This document shows, piece after piece, positions 62,995 through 64,000 of a DNA stretch of 64,000 nucleotides (position 1 is its first letter; each line of letters begins with the position of its first letter). The stretch covers positions 12,038,734-12,102,733 of the forward strand of contig JASSKH010000003.1 of NCBI GenBank assembly GCA_031763025.1. Reading direction: 5' to 3'. Below the pieces are notes generated by a model, which made no database searches, was not told where the DNA came from, and saw only the letters and a program-made list of their open reading frames with translations. Position numbers and translations under genes: made by a program. The stretch is from Macrocystis pyrifera (lineage: Eukaryota > Sar > Phaeophyceae > Laminariales > Laminariaceae).

Positions 62995-64000
62995 GGAGTC
63001 CCGATAGTCAGAAAAGATTTCGGTCAAAACGTGCTACCGCTGCCGTAGCATGCCTCTTCAATTCATGAACTCCTGTGCGTATGTACAATATGTACCCGGT
63101 TTGCACATTCCAATTTGTGTTTGTGATATGAGGTAGTATTGGACTATATTGACTATAGAATGGTCATGGGATATATAGCCGTAGAATCAAAGCCCTGTAT
63201 CACCCGAAGAGTATTCTCGGGGCTCTGAAGTTTCCCTTGCAGTACAATGATTAGGATAGCCGATGGGAGAAGAGTAGACAAGCGCCCGAGGAAAGTTCCT
63301 CGAACGAGTTTATTTACCCGTCTAGCTGACATATAGAAGAAGAGCAGTGTGGGCTTGATGCCTGGAATCAAGCCCCTGTCGAATCACTCTCAACTGCTCC
63401 ATTCCATCTCTCATCACGAAGAGGGCGAACACAGCAACACAAGAAGTGTCCTAAACAAAAGAAGCTTCTTTCCTAAACAGTTCAGATAGTTCCTGCATTC
63501 CATTCCCTTACCACGATACTCGGGTACTACTACATGTTTGCACACAATAAGTATAGCTACGTAGCACCCATATATACCAAGAAAAAAAAGCGAAGCGATG
63601 AGATCGAACACTTGCTCAAAACTCATATTCGTAATTTTTGGTGTAGTAGTTCGATCGTATTTAGGTCATGGGGGGGGTTATCTGTTTATCGGGTTGATTA
63701 TTAAGCCTACAATATTTCCTAAAGAAAAAAAAAACGAACCAGTTTCTGGGTGAGAGAGATATACTCTATGGAAGCTCCTCCAGTGAGGAAGGGGACCCTC
63801 AGGCGTTTTGCAGGTGCTCAAAAATACAAGCCCCGGTCGTAGCCGCGCCCCAACTGAAATAAGAATCGGAGTACTGAACTGTACTTTGGTTTTTTGGTTT
63901 TGTTTTTCCATCCCATTTATTTTCTTTCGCCGTTCTTTTCTCTCTCTCTCTTTATATAATAGTCGCAGCTCAGATGGAGGTCACACAGTAGTGGGCTCTT
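62995..64000. other. Right edge, no gene seen
   Basis: About 1 kb with no supportable exon or repeat family. A CT-rich tract and ATAATAG near 63,961 could be an acceptor for another coiled-coil exon cut by the window edge, but the visible remainder is too short to judge. Confidence 0.35.

Noticed and set aside
63950..64000. Exon 25 of the coiled-coil gene after ATAATAG
   Set aside because: Acceptor-like context is present, but fewer than 40 bases remain, and the product (SQLRWRSHSSG) does not continue the heptads.

Overview
This window is nuclear DNA of an intron-rich eukaryote, most likely a brown alga (Ectocarpus-like stramenopile). Three things point there. A nuclear gene for a plastid lipid-associated (PAP/fibrillin) protein begins with a signal peptide ending in a V-A-A|F junction, the bipartite targeting signature of stramenopile secondary plastids. 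Genes are cut into many exons of about 40-320 bp separated by introns of about 0.3-5.7 kb. The Ty3-type element and the LINE are of a kind I associate with brown-algal genomes. The species call is inference. There are no rRNA genes, CRISPR arrays or bacterial-style operons.

Three genes can be reconstructed by joining exons whose phases agree at every junction. (1) UBA3, the catalytic subunit of the NEDD8-activating enzyme, on the minus strand (16,723-6,987, 9 exons, 462 aa). (2) A PAP/fibrillin plastid protein on the plus strand (18,234-27,710, 8 exons, 397 aa), divergent from UBA3 with about 1.5 kb between the two start codons. (3) A long coiled-coil protein of unknown function on the plus strand (31,161 to at least 57,545, at least 24 exons, at least 865 aa), which probably continues past the window. 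A fourth, unrecognised minus-strand gene is represented by a first exon (4,499-4,675) and perhaps a later exon (299-460).

The rest is a dense, nested repeat landscape: a frameshifted LINE (about 58.66-62.39 kb) with a poly(C) 3' tail; two 5'-truncated LINE copies and five copies of a roughly 180-bp SINE-like element that share its ATGAGTAC(C)n 3' end; a tRNA-derived A-tailed SINE; a deleted Ty3/gypsy element with 277-bp LTRs, plus a non-autonomous relative and an LTR remnant; a TRIM-like element with LTRs of about 80 bp; two hairpin MITE families; a fourfold GATCT-rich repeat; a 666-bp foldback palindrome; and several tandem duplications and microsatellites.

The most interesting signals come from the repeats. 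All four sense-oriented, C-tailed retroelement copies inside introns end only about 20-62 nt upstream of a 3' splice site, in two different genes. The 10-bp palindrome CTATTAATAG occurs six times and looks like an excision footprint of the 111-bp MITE. The TRIM supports this: at the same LTR position one copy carries the MITE and the other carries the palindrome.
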